Positions 1 to 5,162 of a stretch of 5,162 bases of DNA are shown piece after piece. The translations under genes were made by a program, and so were the position numbers. Numbering within the stretch: position 1 is the first letter of the stretch; each line of letters opens with the position of its first letter. The stretch lies in the NCBI GenBank assembly GCA_012519465.1, contig JAAYQD010000366.1:1-5162 (forward strand), written 5' to 3'. This stretch comes from Candidatus Cloacimonadota bacterium (GTDB lineage Bacteria > Cloacimonadota > Cloacimonadia > Cloacimonadales > Cloacimonadaceae). The notes below the pieces were generated by a model. The model was not told the DNA's origin. It worked only from the letters and a program-made list of their open reading frames with translations, and did no database searches.

Positions 1-55
1 CATCTGCCACATCCTCTTTGGGTGTGTGCGGATACTTGAGTTCCAGCTTTTTCAT
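1..55 (-). CDS. Prolyl oligopeptidase-like protein, N-terminal fragment (runs off left edge)
   Basis: Only the first 18 codons are in the window, beginning at an ATG at 55-53 and reading MKKLELKYPHTPKEDVAD before the edge. The start is well supported by an AGGAG Shine-Dalgarno sequence six bases upstream. The tyrosine-proline step followed by a charged stretch and D-V-x-D resembles the N-terminus of S9A prolyl oligopeptidases, which commonly begin with a YP..R/K.DVVDDYHG-type segment leading into a DPYRWLED motif. That family consists of serine peptidases that cut short peptides after proline. The identification is an inference from 18 residues; no catalytic residue is visible, since the Ser-Asp-His triad lies in the C-terminal domain. 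The gene is separated from the glycosylase by the only sizeable gap in the window, so it probably has its own promoter. Confidence 0.5.
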   Translation of the reverse strand, partial: MKKLELKYPHTPKEDVAD

Positions 56-61
56 GCTTCT

Positions 62-66
62 CTCCT
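62..66 (-). promoter_or_regulatory. Shine-Dalgarno site of the prolyl oligopeptidase-like gene
   Basis: The minus strand reads AGGAGAGAAGC directly before the ATG at 55. AGGAG lies six bases from the start codon, which is near-ideal spacing. It fixes the start of the truncated gene at the left edge. Confidence 0.75.
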
Positions 67-70
67 TCCT

Positions 71-123
71 GCTATGTTATATTTATAAAAAAACAGATTT
101 GGTAAAACCAGGGATTCTGTCAA
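71..123 (-). promoter_or_regulatory. Candidate promoter region in the 56-119 gap
   Basis: This is the only gap of more than 20 bases between genes and is clearly AT-rich. On the minus strand a perfect TTGACA lies at 118-123, overlapping the glycosylase stop codon, but no good -10 box follows at 16-18 bases. Further down, TATAAA and TATAAC sequences lie in the AT-rich stretch at about 75-89, with a weak TTTACC (4 of 6 to TTGACA) 19 bases before the TATAAC. No single -35/-10 pair is convincing. The case for a promoter rests mainly on position: it precedes a gene with a strong ribosome binding site and follows the end of a tight operon. Confidence 0.3.
87..110 (-). terminator. Weak hairpin plus T-tract after the glycosylase gene
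   Basis: On the minus strand TGGT-TTT-ACCA can form a four-base-pair hairpin at 110-100, followed after six bases by seven consecutive T residues at 93-87. The stem is short, has only two G-C pairs, and the T-tract is not immediately adjacent, so this falls short of a standard intrinsic terminator. It is listed because it lies exactly where the operon would be expected to end. Confidence 0.2.
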
Positions 124-842
124 TCAATAATCCCCGCCTCGGCAAAGTCCCTGCGGTAGAGGGTGCCCAAGGCGATGATCTGCTGCTGCAAGGGGCTTTT
201 GTCTTTGATATCCTTGCCGGGTGGCACCAGCCTCAAGAGGTCCTTGGAGGCGGCTCGTGACGGGGAATGCAGGTGGATAATACGCAGTTGATGCTGTGGC
301 TGATATCCATCTTCAAAAGAGAAGGAGATGGCATCGGTGCCGATAAAGCGGATGCGTTTGCTGGCTAACATACTCTGCAACAGCCAGAGGCTCACGTATC
401 GGGAAGAGCAAAAGAGGTGGGTAAGCTGGTGGCGGGAGGAGAGGTATTGCCACAATCTGGTATTATAGCGGATGGGCAGGATGTCTTGATCTGCAGCGCT
501 TTGCCCTTTGCGATAGTAGGTGTGCAGGGTATCGCCAATACCCAGCTGGTGCTTGGCTAAAAAGCCTTCAAAAAGGGGGCGCACCTCGCTGTAGGGCGGG
601 GGCTTTTCAGCCGCTCGCAAGGTTTGGATGAAGGATAGTTCCTCGCCAAACACCACTTCCATGGCATCCCAAAAGAGATTGACCCGGCTGCCATAATAGA
701 AATCCATATCCCCCTTTACCATGCCGGTTCTGGCGCAAAAACGGTGAGGAGGAGTGCCGCCTAAGATGATGCCACGTGTTTCCTTGGGGATAAAGCTCTG
801 ATAGGGATGGGTGTCTGTGATCAGCTTTCCCGCTGCTGCCAC
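120..842 (-). CDS. Uracil-DNA glycosylase superfamily protein
   Basis: Probable DNA base-excision repair glycosylase of about 240 residues that removes deaminated bases from DNA. Numbered from the GTG at 842, an HPYQSFIP segment (12-19) leads into the beta-strand and active-site loop IILGGTPPHRF (25-35), which takes the place of motif 1 in the superfamily. FYYGSRVNLFW (48-58) matches the YY.hPRN.FW block of Mug-like and family 6 (hypoxanthine) glycosylases; N55 is a candidate catalytic residue by analogy. GIGDTLHTYYRKGQSAADQDI (101-121) resembles the conserved block around the substrate pocket, and HLHSPSRAAS (190-199) corresponds to the DNA-binding motif 2 loop (HPSP-like). The substrate (uracil, hypoxanthine or other) cannot be told from sequence. 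The gene ends at TGA 122-120. It follows hisS closely and is probably the last gene of the operon. The start is uncertain: GTG 842 has no clear Shine-Dalgarno sequence, and the frame stays open upstream into hisS without an in-frame ATG; an ATT at 866-864 has GGAG seven bases before it. Confidence 0.75.
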   Translation of the reverse strand: MAAAGKLITDTHPYQSFIPKETRGIILGGTPPHRFCARTGMVKGDMDFYYGSRVNLFWDAMEVVFGEELSFIQTLRAAEKPPPYSEVRPLFEGFLAKHQLGIGDTLHTYYRKGQSAADQDILPIRYNTRLWQYLSSRHQLTHLFCSSRYVSLWLLQSMLASKRIRFIGTDAISFSFEDGYQPQHQLRIIHLHSPSRAASKDLLRLVPPGKDIKDKSPLQQQIIALGTLYRRDFAEAGIID

Positions 843-856
843 ATCCAGCAGATCGT

Positions 857-2134
857 TTAGTTTAATGGCAAATCTCCACGGATGACTGTGGCGAGGGCTG
901 CAACGTCTTTGGCAGAGAAAGATTCCTGGGCACCACTTTCCATGTCTTTGAGCATCACGCTGCCAGATGCCAATTCAACATCGCCGATAATGAGGGCAAA
1001 CCTTGCCTGGGAGTGGTTGGCAGCCTTCATCTGTGCCTTAAAAGAGGTCTTGGTGGGGTCATATTCCACGCTTATCAGTTCTCTTCTCAAATCATAGATC
1101 AAGGGGATGAGCGCTTCCTGTGCGTCTGTTCCCATGGCGATGGCATAGATATCCGGGATCAAGGGCGTTCCTATCTGTATCCCTTCGGATTCCAGCGCCA
1201 GGATGAGGCGTTCAAACCCTCCGGCAAAGCCAATGGCAGGCGTGCTTTTGCCTCCGATTTGCTCCACCAGATAGTTATAACGTCCTCCTCCAGCCAAGGT
1301 GTTCTGTGCACCCAAGCCGTCAAACAGCACCTCAAAAGCGGTATGGGAATAGTAGTCCAAACCCCTCACGATATGGGGATCGATGGTAAAGGGTACGTCG
1401 GCTGAAGTGAGATGCCCTTGCACCTCGGCAAAATGCTGACGGCTCTCCTCATCCAGGTGATCCAGCTGGGAAGGCGCTTCTTGGGCAATGGCGCGGCAGG
1501 AGGGCACCTTGCAATCCAAAAGACGTTTGGGCTTGATCTCAAAGCGTGTTTGACAATCAGCGCACAGCTGAGGCAGATGGGGGCGGTAATAATCCTTCAA
1601 CACCTTTTCGTAGGCTTCCCAACACTCCGGGCTGCCCACGCTATTGATCCTCAGCTCTATCTTGTTGAGCCCCAATTCCTTTAGATATTGCCACAGCAGG
1701 GCAATCACCTCCGCATCATAGAAGGGATGCTGGGAGCCAAAGAACTCTATTCCATATTGCCAAAACTGGCGATAACGCCCTGCCTGTGGACGGTCGTAGC
1801 GAAACATCGGTCCCACATAAAAGAGCTTGGTTTTGGCTCCGTCTTTATCCATGGAGTTTTCCACAAAGCTGCGCACCACAGGCGCTGTTCCTTCCGGCCT
1901 CAGGGCAAATTCACGCCCCCGACGGTCTGTGAAACGATACATCTCTTTTTGTACCACGTCCGAGCTTTCCCCGGAACTGCGTTCAAAGAGGGCGCTCACC
2001 TCAAAGATGGGGGTGTTGATTTCATGATAGCCAAAGGATGCGGCGATATCTTGAAAGCGGCGGATAAGGTATTGCCATTTATAGCTTTGATCAGGCAGGA
2101 TGTCATAAGTTCCACGGGGGATGGGGTATTTCAT
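857..2134 (-). CDS. hisS: Histidyl-tRNA synthetase
   Basis: Class II aminoacyl-tRNA synthetase that joins histidine to tRNA-His using ATP; a cytoplasmic homodimer in characterised bacteria. From the chosen start it has 425 residues, essentially the usual bacterial length. Visible landmarks in order: RGTYDILP (7-14), motif 1 region (about 42-56), RPEGTAPVVRSF (79-90), motif 2 with FRYDRPQAGRYRQFWQYG (111-128), the histidine-specific loop RGLDYYSHTAFE (257-268), AGGGRYNYL (281-289), motif 3 GFAGGFERL (302-310), and a C-terminal anticodon-binding domain from about 327. The insertion region holds C191, C194, C208 and C213, a CxxC...CxxxxC arrangement that might bind zinc. The reading frame runs 17 codons further up into truA, but the ATG at 2134 is preferred: it has GAGGT four bases upstream and begins MKYPIPRGTYDILP, the normal family N-terminus. 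It ends at TAA 859-857. Confidence 0.97.
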   Translation of the reverse strand: MKYPIPRGTYDILPDQSYKWQYLIRRFQDIAASFGYHEINTPIFEVSALFERSSGESSDVVQKEMYRFTDRRGREFALRPEGTAPVVRSFVENSMDKDGAKTKLFYVGPMFRYDRPQAGRYRQFWQYGIEFFGSQHPFYDAEVIALLWQYLKELGLNKIELRINSVGSPECWEAYEKVLKDYYRPHLPQLCADCQTRFEIKPKRLLDCKVPSCRAIAQEAPSQLDHLDEESRQHFAEVQGHLTSADVPFTIDPHIVRGLDYYSHTAFEVLFDGLGAQNTLAGGGRYNYLVEQIGGKSTPAIGFAGGFERLILALESEGIQIGTPLIPDIYAIAMGTDAQEALIPLIYDLRRELISVEYDPTKTSFKAQMKAANHSQARFALIIGDVELASGSVMLKDMESGAQESFSAKDVAALATVIRGDLPLN

Positions 2135-2138
2135 TGTG

Positions 2139-2143
2139 ACCTC
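2139..2143 (-). promoter_or_regulatory. hisS Shine-Dalgarno site overlapping the truA stop
   Basis: The minus strand reads TGAGGTCACAATG at this junction. The truA stop TGA (2144-2142) supplies the first bases of the GAGGT ribosome binding site for hisS, with four bases (CACA) before the ATG. This decides the hisS start at 2134 and suggests that ribosomes ending truA can restart at hisS. Confidence 0.8.
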
Positions 2144-2951
2144 ATATTGTTGTATGAAGGGGAAAGGGCAGGGGGCTGTCTGCAAATTCAGTCTGTTCCA
2201 ATGCCAGCTTATGGGCAGGATAGCCCACGTGGCTCAGATACAGCCCTTGCGGGGGTGCCGTTTCCACCAGAGTTTGTTTGGGATCTGCCATTGCCAGGAT
2301 GTCTGCCAGCTCTTGGGCGGGCAGCTCTTTGGCGGCAAAGTTTATCAGGGTGCCCACGATGCGGCGCACCATATTGTGTAAAAAACGATCTGCCAAGAGG
2401 CGAAATTGAAGATGATCACCCATATCAGCTACCGTGAGGAATTTAAGGTTGCACACACGCTTGGGGATATTGGGATTGGCACGCCCCAGAGACGAAAAGT
2501 CGTGCGAGCCCAAGAGGGTGGGGAGATAGCCTTTCAATGCCTCATAACGGATGGGTTTGTGGGGGATAAAGCCCATATAGAGCCGATAAAAGGGATGAGG
2601 CTCTTTGGCAAGGAGGTAGATATAGCCGCGCTCACAGGCATCAAAGCGGGCATGAAAATCCGGTGCCACTTCATCTATAGCCAATACCTTGATATCCGGC
2701 GGCAAGAGGCTGTTAAAAGCCTTCACCATCTGCCAGGTTTGCATGCGATCAGGGTATTCAAAGTGAGCACGCTGTGCCAAGGCATGCACGCCGGTATCGG
2801 TTCTGCCGGCAGCGGTAATGAATGGCTGAGGGGCTTCCATGCGGGCAAGTGCGCGCTCCATCACCGCCTGAATGCTGATGCCATTATGCTGCTTTTGCCA
2901 GCCATGATAGCGGGTTCCATCATAACAGAATCTCATCAGATATCTGGGCAT
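2142..2951 (-). CDS. truA: tRNA pseudouridine(38-40) synthase
   Basis: Converts uridine to pseudouridine at positions 38, 39 and 40 in the anticodon stem-loop of many tRNAs. The 269-residue length is typical for bacterial TruA. N-terminal YDGTRYHGWQKQ (10-21) is followed by the catalytic block AGRTDTGVHA (48-57), in which D52 is the active-site aspartate. Further family blocks are FHARFDACERGYIY (99-112), GSHDFSSL (148-155), the FLHNMVRRIVGTL segment (190-202), and the C-terminal APPQGLYL (232-239). Nothing essential is missing. The start is ATG 2951-2949, sharing its A with the stop of the upstream membrane-protein gene (TGATG); a GGAG site lies seven bases before it. The stop TGA is seven bases before hisS, so the two tRNA genes are almost certainly co-transcribed. 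Confidence 0.96.
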   Translation of the reverse strand: MPRYLMRFCYDGTRYHGWQKQHNGISIQAVMERALARMEAPQPFITAAGRTDTGVHALAQRAHFEYPDRMQTWQMVKAFNSLLPPDIKVLAIDEVAPDFHARFDACERGYIYLLAKEPHPFYRLYMGFIPHKPIRYEALKGYLPTLLGSHDFSSLGRANPNIPKRVCNLKFLTVADMGDHLQFRLLADRFLHNMVRRIVGTLINFAAKELPAQELADILAMADPKQTLVETAPPQGLYLSHVGYPAHKLALEQTEFADSPLPFPLHTTI

Positions 2952-3583
2952 CAGATGGCTCCGAGGAAGGTCATCAGGGTTAAAAGAGCCAAGCCTATCA
3001 AGGCAGGAGCAGGCGTGGCATCCTTATAGAGTGTGGGATCTGCCATCATGGCTTCCAGGCTCATGGAAATGTGATCCCCTTGCTCCAGGCTGGCTTTGCT
3101 GGCATCCATAAATCTCTGAGTGGCGGGCACATCCTTGCGCCTTGGGCTAAAGAACTCACTGCGCAGGCTGTTTACAAACATCACCGTGGCTGCCAGATAA
3201 AACACAAGCCCACGCCCCCATGATCTCTTCAACATCCAGCGGCAATCATGCAACACCCGCGGCATTGAGAGATGCGAAAATGTATATACCGTCACTTGAG
3301 CAAAAAAGATGAGCTTGAGGCTGAAGAGCGTCATGCTGAGAAAAGGTGTGTTCAGGATGGTTGCAAACAGCCAGTATGCTGCCAAAAAGATGATGATGAG
3401 GCGCAGGGCTCGCCAGAGGTTTTTAAGACTTGCCAAATCCAATAGGGAAAACAATCCAAAGAGCGCAATCTGCATCAGCAGCATGCGGAAAGATGCGCCT
3501 AAGTTGCCCACCAATGCCATCAAGAGTATCAAGAGGCGCAACATGAGATGTTGATCTGTGAGGGGTTGAGAGGTGGATTTCAT
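2951..3583 (-). CDS. Polytopic membrane protein, EcfT/CbiQ-like layout
   Basis: A 210-residue hydrophobic protein not recognised from sequence identity. About six membrane segments can be drawn by eye, roughly at 12-30, 33-50, 59-78, 82-102, 124-141 and 192-209, with a polar, probably cytoplasmic stretch at about 142-190 before the last helix. Such a cluster of helices, a cytoplasmic coupling stretch and a terminal helix resembles EcfT/CbiQ, the transmembrane subunit of energy-coupling-factor vitamin and metal importers. Position directly before truA also recalls the ecfT-truA order of Firmicutes. Against this, the two Ala-Arg-Gly-type coupling motifs that touch the ATPases are not evident, and no ATPase gene is in the window. 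It starts at ATG 3583-3581, overlapping the upstream stop as ATGA. It ends at TGA 2953-2951, overlapping the truA start by one base. The gene is real, but the family call is tentative. Confidence 0.8.
   Translation of the reverse strand: MKSTSQPLTDQHLMLRLLILLMALVGNLGASFRMLLMQIALFGLFSLLDLASLKNLWRALRLIIIFLAAYWLFATILNTPFLSMTLFSLKLIFFAQVTVYTFSHLSMPRVLHDCRWMLKRSWGRGLVFYLAATVMFVNSLRSEFFSPRRKDVPATQRFMDASKASLEQGDHISMSLEAMMADPTLYKDATPAPALIGLALLTLMTFLGAI
2959..2962 (-). promoter_or_regulatory. truA Shine-Dalgarno site inside the membrane-protein gene
   Basis: The minus strand has GGAG, then seven bases ending in the TG of the membrane-protein stop, then the truA ATG. Together with the TGATG overlap this supports the truA start at 2951 and translational coupling of the two genes. 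Confidence 0.6.
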
Positions 3584-5162
3584 TCAATCTCAGGCTCTCC
3601 ATCAGGCTCAGGCTGCGGTTGATCTGCCTCTTCAGTTTGGATAATGGAAGCTTCTTCAGCCTCCTCATCCTCTGTGGGCTCCTCTATTTCAGGCGAAGGG
3701 GTTTCTTCCTGTTCCTCAGCCTCTATAGGCTCATCTTCTTCGGCATCCTCAACTGGAATAATAGTCTCCTCTTCCTCCGCTGGGGGAGAAAGCTCGGTAT
3801 CCTCCGGCTCTCCATCCATAGATACATCTTCTTCCGGTGGGGGAGAGGCATCCGTCTCCTCTATCGACTCAATCGATTCCTCTTCTTCCATCAGCTCAGT
3901 GATATCCTCTTTTTCATCCTCTGGCATGATGGGCAGCATCTGGGTATCATCCAGCAAAATCGGCTGTTCCTCGCCGCTTTCCTCTTCAATCTCAATCAAG
4001 GGAGTGTCTTCAGGTTCATCATCAGCGGTCTCATCTTCCAGCTCTATATCCAGAGAATCGCTCACGGCGATGCTATCGGGCTTTGGTTTGGGAAAATCAA
4101 AGATATTGCCATTATAAAACTTACGGGCATAATCCGCATAGTCACCGCCCAGGGGATGGTTCAGCACCTCATCCAGATAAGGCTTGGCGGCGGTGGTATC
4201 AGGTTCATCAAAAGTATGGAACCAGCCCAGACGGAAATTGGCTTTGAGGCTGATTGCAGAGTAGGGGGATTGGGTGAGATCTTCCAGGATATCCAGCATG
4301 GAATCAGGATCATCCGGATACATGCCCAATGCTATATCCAACAGCTCTTCCTGCCGGTCTTCCTCTGGATCCACCAGGCGCACCGGCTTGCCAGCCATAA
4401 GCAGATTGAAAGCGTTGGTGTATTTATTGGCAGGGAATAGCTCTTCCATCTCCGCCTGTAATGCCTGAAGCGTCTCTGCGGGCGTCTGCATGCGGTGTAA
4501 CAAGGTACCCTTGGCGAAATAGACCAGAGGGAGGATTTCCATATCCAAGCGGGTGATATTGCCCTGCATTTCTGCGATTTTGGTCTCCAACGCAGCCTGT
4601 TGGATATTGAGAGTCTTCAATTCATCTTGCTTGGCATTTATCTCCGCTTGCAATTCACGCAGCCAGGCACCCTCGTCTTCCTCATCATCTTCCAGAAGCT
4701 CGGCATCGTCTTGAGCTTCATCAGTCTCATTGTCATCGGATTCATCATCCAGCATTATATCAGGAGCATCCTCATCCTCTCCCAGTTCCTCATCAATATC
4801 AGCTTCCAAGGGTTCGGCATCGTCTTGAATTTCGTCAATCTCATTATCATCGGATTCTTCATCCAAGTTCAAAATCACTTCCGGCTCTTCTTCCTCAAAA
4901 GGTTCCAGCTCTATATCTACGCTTTCTGGCTCATCCTCGCTTTCCTCAAATAGTTCGATGGGAGTGGGGGTAAGCGTCTCGCCTTCAACTGATTCCACTT
5001 CGAACACATCCTCAAGATCGAGATCCTCCGCAGCCTCTTCTTCATCCGCATCTGGGATGTTGATCAGTGGCTCATCCTCCTCTTCGTCAATTTCGGGAAG
5101 GTCTAAGATAGGTTCTTCCTCTTCCTCCATCTCTGGAATGTCGAGAGGCGGCTCTTCTGGAG
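3580..5162 (-). CDS. Highly acidic protein with central coiled-coil and helical-repeat domain (5' end beyond right edge)
   Basis: Function not recognised. The frame stays open to the window edge, so about 526 residues are visible and the N-terminus is missing; the internal ATG at 5130 lacks a ribosome binding site and lies in sequence of the same composition. Numbered from that methionine, residues 1-153 form an acidic arm with 81 Asp/Glu and no Lys, Arg or His. Residues 154-200 (WLRELQAEINAKQDELKTL and on) look like a coiled coil. Residues about 215-345 are predicted helical with a TPR-like feel (ALGMYPDDPDSMLDILEDL, LKANFRLGWFHTF, AKPYLDEVL). Residues 352-516 form a second acidic, proline-rich arm with 74 Asp/Glu and a single Lys (K407). 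No cysteine is present. No membrane helix or signal peptide is visible, but the true N-terminus is not seen. A short P-x-I/L-x-L/I-D/P theme recurs in both arms. It overlaps the membrane-protein gene by ATGA, so the two products are probably made together and may act together. Confidence 0.85.
   Translation of the reverse strand, partial: PEEPPLDIPEMEEEEEPILDLPEIDEEEDEPLINIPDADEEEAAEDLDLEDVFEVESVEGETLTPTPIELFEESEDEPESVDIELEPFEEEEPEVILNLDEESDDNEIDEIQDDAEPLEADIDEELGEDEDAPDIMLDDESDDNETDEAQDDAELLEDDEEDEGAWLRELQAEINAKQDELKTLNIQQAALETKIAEMQGNITRLDMEILPLVYFAKGTLLHRMQTPAETLQALQAEMEELFPANKYTNAFNLLMAGKPVRLVDPEEDRQEELLDIALGMYPDDPDSMLDILEDLTQSPYSAISLKANFRLGWFHTFDEPDTTAAKPYLDEVLNHPLGGDYADYARKFYNGNIFDFPKPKPDSIAVSDSLDIELEDETADDEPEDTPLIEIEEESGEEQPILLDDTQMLPIMPEDEKEDITELMEEEESIESIEETDASPPPEEDVSMDGEPEDTELSPPAEEEETIIPVEDAEEDEPIEAEEQEETPSPEIEEPTEDEEAEEASIIQTEEADQPQPEPDGEPEIE
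4700..4751 (-). repeat. Intragenic direct repeat, copy nearer the C-terminus
   Basis: This 52-base stretch matches 4814-4865 at 46 of 52 positions, counted by eye, at an offset of 114 bases (38 codons, in frame). It encodes LDDESDDNETDEAQDDAE (residues 127-144 from the internal methionine), 15 of 18 identical to the other copy. Two of the six base differences are silent. The pair indicates an in-frame duplication within the acidic arm. Confidence 0.8.
4814..4865 (-). repeat. Intragenic direct repeat, copy nearer the N-terminus
   Basis: Partner of the copy at 4700-4751. It encodes LDEESDDNEIDEIQDDAE (residues 89-106). Similarity continues more weakly for about ten bases on the low-coordinate side (ttcca shared). 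Confidence 0.8.

Noticed and set aside
2135..2185. Longer hisS with 17 extra N-terminal residues from 2185
   Set aside because: It would overlap truA by 44 bases, lacks the normal family N-terminus, and the ATG at 2134 has a well-placed GAGGT.
1688..2437. A 249-codon plus-strand reading frame opposite hisS and truA
   Set aside because: It lies antisense across two certain genes, its product has no recognisable family and shows mixed low-order composition; it is a shadow frame.
3423..3668. 81-codon minus-strand frame overlapping the acidic/membrane gene junction
   Set aside because: It is out of frame with two better supported genes that join by a classic ATGA overlap, and has no independent support.
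3619..4440. Long plus-strand frames opposite the acidic gene, including a serine-rich one at 3644-4117
   Set aside because: GAG/GAA/GAT-rich codons on the minus strand read as TCC/TCT/CTC-type Ser, Leu and Phe codons on the other strand, so open frames arise automatically. No ribosome site or family similarity supports them.
4600..4953. Hydrophobic 117-residue plus-strand frame that looks like a membrane protein
   Set aside because: It is the reverse of acidic-arm sequence; Asp/Glu codons read as Ile/Leu/Phe in this frame, and the internal similarity simply mirrors the direct repeat on the coding strand.
5128..5130. Start of the acidic protein at the ATG at 5130
   Set aside because: No ribosome site precedes it and the same Pro/acidic pattern (PPLDIPE) continues in frame to the window edge, so this is an internal methionine.
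4681..5130. CRISPR-like array suggested by repeated CATC/TCATC units
   Set aside because: The repeats are irregular, follow codon phase and reflect Asp/Glu-rich coding; no constant repeat with unique spacers of uniform length exists.

Overview
The window is a compact bacterial gene block, almost entirely on the minus strand, at moderate GC. Read in the direction of transcription (high to low coordinates) it contains: the 3' part of a very acidic protein of unknown function (3580 to the right edge), a small polytopic membrane protein with EcfT/CbiQ-like layout (2951-3583), tRNA pseudouridine synthase truA (2142-2951), histidyl-tRNA synthetase hisS (857-2134), a uracil-DNA-glycosylase-superfamily protein (120-842), and after a 64-bp AT-rich gap the first 18 codons of a gene whose N-terminus looks like an S9A prolyl oligopeptidase (1-55). 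No tRNA, rRNA, CRISPR array, insertion sequence or phage gene was seen.

The five leading genes look like one transcription unit. The acidic gene and the membrane gene overlap as ATGA, the membrane gene and truA overlap as TGATG, truA and hisS are 7 bp apart with the hisS Shine-Dalgarno sequence running through the truA stop codon, and hisS and the glycosylase are separated by 14 bp or overlap, depending on the glycosylase start. The only real intergenic gap is 56-119, the plausible place for the operon to end and a new promoter to fire. Every gap is shorter than 300 bp.

Functionally, truA and hisS are housekeeping translation genes (tRNA modification and charging) and the glycosylase is a DNA base-excision repair enzyme. 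The membrane protein and the acidic protein are the unexplained part. An EcfT-like gene directly before truA recalls the ecfA-ecfA'-ecfT-truA order of Firmicutes, but no ATPase gene is visible here; its place is taken by a protein with a helical central domain between two acidic arms almost devoid of basic residues.

Taxonomy cannot be fixed from the window. The glycosylase subtype resembles proteins I associate with Bacteroidetes and relatives, and an uncultured FCB-group or Cloacimonadota-like anaerobe is my best guess, at low confidence.
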